A model generated the notes under the pieces. The model was not told where the DNA came from and searched no databases. It saw only the letters and a program-made list of their open reading frames with translations. Positions 8,867 to 13,186 of a DNA stretch of 13,186 bases are shown here, piece by piece (positions within the stretch are counted from its first letter, which is position 1; each line of letters begins with the position of its first letter). This stretch comes from Cylindrobasidium torrendii FP15055 ss-10 (lineage: Eukaryota > Basidiomycota > Agaricomycetes > Agaricales > Physalacriaceae): contig KN880885.1 in NCBI GenBank assembly GCA_000934385.1, positions 1 to 13,186 on the forward strand. The letters are read 5' to 3'. The translations under genes were made by a program, and so were the position numbers.

Positions 8867-9168
8867 CCTTATGTCGAGGTCAATGAAAGGGTGATCAGAG
8901 GGTAGTAGTGGGCGTTGTGGAAGATGGTCGAGCCAATGCTGGGATTTATAGTAGCACAAGGAATATCCATGCGCGCCCGTGCGAGTACAAGGGGACCGTT
9001 GTGCCCGCGCAGGCTGTTCCATCGAGACGCGATTTGCAGATAAAAGCATCCTTTGTGTATCATAATGACAGCCACAGATGCAAAGAGCGTCAAGGGCGTC
9101 CTAGAAGGTACGTTGGGGACATGGAGTGAGGTAGCGCCGCTCAAAGGCGCGCGTAACACTGCCAGAGA

Positions 9169-9210
9169 TTCAAGCTTCAAGCTTCAAGTTTGAGGCGCTC
9201 AAGGGCGCTC
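9169..9210. repeat. Short direct repeats (TTCAAGC x3, GGCGCTC x2)
   Basis: Three abutting 7-nt units lie at 9169-9175, 9176-9182 and 9183-9189; the last ends in T instead of C. Two copies of GGCGCTC follow at 9194-9200 and 9204-9210. This is a small local tandem expansion in noncoding DNA with no known function. Confidence 0.7.
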
Positions 9211-9427
9211 GAATATAGTGGGCGCGCTGAAGATGATGGAGTGAGATAAAACAGCCATGTTCCTTGTGGTGCCGTCTCTGATGGAGAGGAAATAAGCCAA
9301 ACCAGCAACAATGACACCTTTATCGTCATCCCATCGCTCTCCCTATGCGGCTTGTAACTGTCGACGGCGAACTTGTCACTCCAAGGCAAGTGCGAATTAT
9401 GAGTGAACAGCCTACATTGTTCTGCGT

Positions 9428-9454
9428 CATTGACCCACTGGTCAGTGGTCAATG
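9428..9454. repeat. Imperfect palindrome
   Basis: CATTGACCCACTG and CAGTGGTCAATG are inverted copies differing by one extra C, separated by GT. The fold would have 12 pairs and one bulge. It could be a dimeric protein-binding site or a hairpin; nothing nearby shows which. Confidence 0.6.
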
Positions 9455-9925
9455 TACCGGCTTATTGATTCGAGAAAGGATGCCGGTTCGAAGCTAGAGG
9501 GCGTCAAGAATGGTCCCAGACGAGGCTGCGGCGCAGCTGCGGCGACAGCGTCCCGGCGATGGTCACATAATCGCACGATAACCATGCCCCTCCTCGACAA
9601 AAATGAAGACGTTCAGTTCATTTAGCACACAGTTCCGCGAAGGTGCAAGTATGAGTCGGCGGGAGACCGTTCGTGCCTTGGGTGAGTACGTCTATGCACA
9701 AGTGTGTTGAAGCCTGGGGCAATGCGGGGGGCATGGAGTACCGGGAACCAATGCGGTCGAGGCGTCTGCAGAATGAAATCAAACATCCGGGCTTCTTCAG
9801 CGACGCCACTGCGAGGCCACTGCAGCGGTCGGCCATGTTGGGACTCGCTGGTATTGACTGGTCATACTCAAGCTGAGGATAACGAATCCGCGAAGGATTC
9901 CAGCATTCAGACCGCTGTTGCTTTT

Positions 9926-9942
9926 CACTGACCGTGTCAGTG
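9926..9942. repeat. Perfect 7-bp inverted repeat with 3-nt spacer
   Basis: CACTGAC and GTCAGTG flank CGT. The outer bases (TTTT before, TGAAA after) could extend the pairing with a 2-nt bulge. The arms share the CACTG/CAGTG core with the palindrome about 480 bp to the left. Confidence 0.55.
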
Positions 9943-10366
9943 TGAAATGAAGGGGACCTAAGAAGCAGCCCTCAAAGTGGAGTCTGAAAGTGAGGATTGT
10001 CGAGACGGTATCACGCGGAGGGGTCAAGTGGGTAGTTGGCTCCATGGCCCTCCTTTTGAACTTTTTGCTGCCAGAGAAAAGAGGGGGGACACACCTGAAT
10101 TGCAGTGCGGACGGCCGCAGATTCATGGTCTACTACGCCACATTCCTACCGACTCGCGTTTAATGGAATGAATCTTTCCGAGGCAGAATAAAAGGGATTT
10201 TTCGCGGATAAGATGGCATCGTAAATAAGCCCCTCCATACCCCGGACAGGTGTCTGTTGAAGTCATAAGTGATTTACTCCACACCTAATGCTGCTTAGAG
10301 TAGAGAAGGCTCGCCGCGTCCGACGTGCATTACACTTTTCCTTCCGACTCTCATCTGCGATTTGTT

Positions 10367-12810
10367 ATGATCAAACTCTTTCCGTCGACGCCAACGTCGA
10401 TGTTCGGGGCCAACATGGACTCACAACTAACGCCCCGCGTATCGGACCGTAACCCGTTCGACGGCATGGCCGCACCGCCTGCCTCTCCCCATCATCGCCA
10501 AAGTCATCCATTGTTAACACCCACCCGGTTGTCGACATCCAATCCATTCGACTCGGTCACGCCTGGAAGTACTACTCCCTCCAGTTCTGCGCATGCTTCG
10601 TTCGCAGCAGCCCTTCCAACAACGAGCCTGTCGCTGAATGCGCCCGACTTCAATATGCACGCCCCGCCAGCCCAAAAGCGTGAAGAGTCCCCTCCAGCAG
10701 CTCTGACAGCGTCAAGAGGCCAAATCCACGTCAAGCTCATCCAGGCCCGTGGTCTCAACGTACACACGTCCACCGCCTGTCCGTACGTCGTTGTACAATT
10801 CGAGCAGAATGAGTTTGTCAGCCGGGACCCCACCGATGAAACGGACAAGGAAATCCGCGGCGTTCCCCAGCGCACAAATTCGTCCAACGCTGTCAACGCC
10901 CTTACTCGTGCATCCGGCCAACAACATTCGCCATCCTCGAGTGTGTCTTCCAAATCATCCAACGGCAGCAACGGTGGTCTTTTCGGCCGTCCGTCAGCCA
11001 CAAATCCCGTATGGAAACACGAGGTGTCCTTGTGCGTAGCCCATTGTTTTTTGCGGGGGCTCACCCTTACCCCGCCCGCAGCGACGTGACCACCGCCACC
11101 TCCCTGGTCACGATCAACGTCTACGACCGCTCCACTGAAGCGCTCGGCTTCCTCGGCAGCGTTCAAGTCAAGCCAGTCTTGATACATGACCAGTCTGTCG
11201 ACCAATGGTACAAGCTCAAACCGTTCCAAAATGAAGTCGTTACGGGCGAAATGCGTGTTCAAATCACCTTTGAAGCGTACAAGGTACGAACATCACTCCT
11301 CCTTAAAAAGTTCATCCTATTCTAACAATATCCCAGAACAAGCGTGCTCTGACACCCCGCGACTTTGAATTCCTCAAGCTCATTGGCCGGGGCACATTTG
11401 GCAAGGTTTTCCAGGTTCGCAAGCGGGACACCAAACGGATCTACGCCATGAAGGTGCTCTCGAAGAAGGAGATCGTTGCGAAGAAGGAGGTCGCGCATAC
11501 TATTGGCGAACGCAAGATTCTGCAACGGTCTCTTGAATGTCCGTTCCTTGTCGGCCTCAAGTTCTCTTTCCAGACGGATCATGATCTGTACCTCGTCACT
11601 GATTTCAAGAGTGGCGGAGAGCTCTTCTGGCATCTGCAGAGAGAAACCCGTTTTGCCCTCGACCGTGCACGATTCTACGTCGCTGAGCTTATTCTTGCGC
11701 TCGAGCATCTCCACAAATACAATATCGTCTACCGTGACCTCAAGCCTGAGAACATCCTCCTCGACGCAACAGGCCATGTGGCGCTCTGTGATTTTGGCCT
11801 TTCCAAAGCCGATCTGGGCCAGGACGAGCTCACGACGACGTTTTGTGGGACAACGGAATACCTTGCGCCCGAGATATTACTCGACGAGAAGGGCTACTCG
11901 AAGATTGTCGACTTCTGGAGTCTGGGTGTCCTGTTGTTCGAGATGTGTTGTGGATGGAGCCCGTTCTACGCGGAGGAGACCCAACAGATGTATAAGAACA
12001 TCTGCTTTGGCAAGATCCGATTCCCGAAAGGCGTGATCAACGAGGAGGGCAAGCAGTTTGTCAAGGGTGTAAGTGATTATCGATGGCTTTCTATTCGGCG
12101 TTGAGAGCTCACTGTGATTTTTCTGGCAGTTACTCAACCGTAATCCGAAGCACAGACTGGGTGCCGTCCGGGATGCCGCTGAGCTCAAGGAGCATCCGTT
12201 CTTCGAGTCGATTGATTGGGCGGCGCTAGCGTTGAAGCAGGTCACACCGCCGTTCAAGCCGGCTGTAGAGAGCGACGAGAGCGTGAGCAACTTTGATCCC
12301 GAGTTTACGACGCAGGACGTGAGCGACTTTGCGTTTGACGAGAACGACCCGAGCGAAGATTGGGTGATGGGCAGTCTTTCGTCGCCTGGTATTCACACCC
12401 CGAACGGGCCGCTGGGGAGTGACAAGGGATTGAGTAGGAGCAATAGCCGCACCGGGAGTGTCGGCAGCCTCAATGGTGGTCTTGGGGCACTATCGATGTC
12501 TGGCGAGAAAGAGAAGGGATTAGATATCAAGGGCGCACAGAAGAATGGAAAGGCGTCGAGCAAGGTCCCGGAGAGCCCGTTGACGAGCAGCGTCCAGGAC
12601 AACTTCAAGGGTTTCTCGTTCTCGGGTGGGGAGAGTGTGATGGATGACCACTTGTCGATACGAGCGGCGGCAAATGGGCATGGGAACCATAGCGAGGACG
12701 AGGGCCCGGAACCGTCATCCGAAGAGGAGTACACAGACTTCACACGGAGCTCTGGTCGGTACGCTCGGGGCAAGCGCAAAGGGCTTGGGTTCACGGACCT
12801 TGATTCATAG
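10367..12810 (+). CDS. SCH9: Sch9-type AGC serine/threonine kinase with C2 domain
   Basis: Four exons are inferred, 10367-11031, 11082-11283, 11337-12068 and 12130-12810, giving 759 aa. Residues 1-115 are Ser/Pro-rich with two NPFD motifs. A C2 domain spans about 118-288 (GQIHVKLIQARGLNV to QITFEAY), interrupted by a Ser/Asn-rich insert at 170-210. The kinase domain follows from about 299: GRGTFGKVF, Lys328 in YAMK, Glu347, catalytic Asp423 in YRDLKPEN, Asp441 in DFG, and activation-loop Thr457 before FCGTTEY. The SFQTDHDLYLVTDF, EMCCGWSPF and LLNRNPKHRLGA segments match yeast Sch9 closely. The AGC tail has SNFDPEFTT and a hydrophobic motif FKGFSF with Ser696. Sch9 is known as a TORC1 substrate controlling growth, ribosome production and stress response at the vacuole and in the cytosol, activated also by Pkh kinases at the activation loop. 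The first in-frame ATG was taken as start; later ones (residues 12 and 17) are possible. Confidence 0.96.
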
Positions 12811-13186
12811 AGCAGGGCCGTGGATAGTCAAACTAATTAATGGAGAGAAGCAGCATTTTATACATACAATATCTTTACTTTGAGGAGCGCCCAGGTTGAC
12901 GCTTTTGAGTACTCTTTTTTACATATCATTTTTTCTGCCTTTCCTTGTGCCGGTGAAGAAGATTGAAGTTGTGTATGATGTGTATTAATACGTTTCTTTG
13001 TATGATAGCTCGCATACAGAGTTTGCCACCTCGTGACGTGACATCATTCTCGCCCAAAGTAGCACAACAACAGCGCCGCGGGCGCACTGCACTTCGGCGA
13101 CCGAAACAAAAACAGCCATATTGTAGAGAAGATGTATGTGCACAACCAGATATTTTTTGATGATATTTTAGGCTAATATTGAGAGA
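12811..13186. other. 3' flank of the kinase gene, no gene recognised
   Basis: The kinase stop is followed by AT-rich DNA (aattaatggag, tttttacatatcatttttt) fitting a 3' untranslated region. The last 150 bp are more GC-rich and include GTGACGTGAC near 13033-13042, but no start of another gene is supported before the window ends. Confidence 0.4.

Larger units (their letters stand above)
8867..10366. other. Long divergent intergenic region, no gene recognised
   Basis: These 1.5 kb lie between the start of the membrane-protein gene (-) and the Sch9-type kinase (+). Several open frames of 60-109 codons exist on both strands, but none has a recognisable domain or a convincing spliced continuation. 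The stretch probably holds two promoters and a long kinase 5' leader. It contains short direct repeats near 9169-9210, two imperfect palindromes (9428-9454 and 9926-9942) and an A-rich TATA-like element (aataaaag) near 10187-10194, about 175 bp before the kinase start codon. Confidence 0.45.

Noticed and set aside
9440..9510. Possible tRNA because of GGTTCGAAGC
   Set aside because: The flanking bases do not form a five-pair T stem, and no acceptor stem or D arm can be built around it.
9618..10171. Several 60-109 codon open frames on both strands in the long intergenic region
   Set aside because: They overlap one another, show no domains or splice continuations, and are what random GC-balanced DNA would give.
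10325..10366. Upstream start of the kinase at 10325
   Set aside because: The codon there is GTG. The first in-frame ATG is at 10367 and is the more likely eukaryotic start.

Overview
The window looks like nuclear DNA of a filamentous basidiomycete, probably an Agaricomycete. The genes are compact and rich in introns: 22 introns are inferred, nearly all 44-63 nt, and many have the donor GTGCGT or a relative. The gene families are eukaryotic (TFIID subunit, cytochrome oxidase subunit, AGC kinase, Zn(II)2Cys6 regulator), and the four-helix membrane protein has a basidiomycete look. I saw no RNA gene, CRISPR array or intact mobile element. All gene models were spliced by eye from GT/AG sites, reading-frame continuity and protein-family fit.

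Layout from left to right. 571-1548 (+) is a secreted GH16-type glucanase-like protein. 1751-2108 (-) is a small cytochrome c oxidase subunit (COX8/VIIc family). 2802-4794 (-) is a Zn(II)2Cys6 transcription factor with eight exons. 4974-6410 (-) is a flavin-containing monooxygenase. 6677-7805 (+) is TAF8, a TFIID subunit. 7988-8866 (-) is a four-helix membrane protein of unknown function. 10367-12810 (+) is a Sch9-type C2/AGC kinase. The longer stretches without genes are 1-570, 2109-2801, 8867-10366 and 12811-13186. The monooxygenase and TAF8 diverge from a 266-bp shared promoter that holds a CRE-like site. The membrane-protein gene and the kinase diverge across 1.5 kb.

Most of the genes are housekeeping or signalling genes and do not form a pathway: respiration (COX8), RNA polymerase II initiation (TAF8) and nutrient/TOR signalling (Sch9). 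The one pairing with a possible functional link is the zinc-cluster regulator lying directly downstream of the monooxygenase on the same strand, 179 bp away.

The most unusual observation is inside the zinc-cluster gene. The DNA-binding domain is completed by a 13-nt microexon, and there are two candidate 13-nt microexons (4702-4714 and 4457-4469). Either one, used alone, restores a perfect Cys6 domain but with a different basic loop between the second and third cysteines. Skipping both or including both breaks the frame. This would be a mutually exclusive microexon switch in a DNA-recognition loop. It is a hypothesis that needs RNA evidence.
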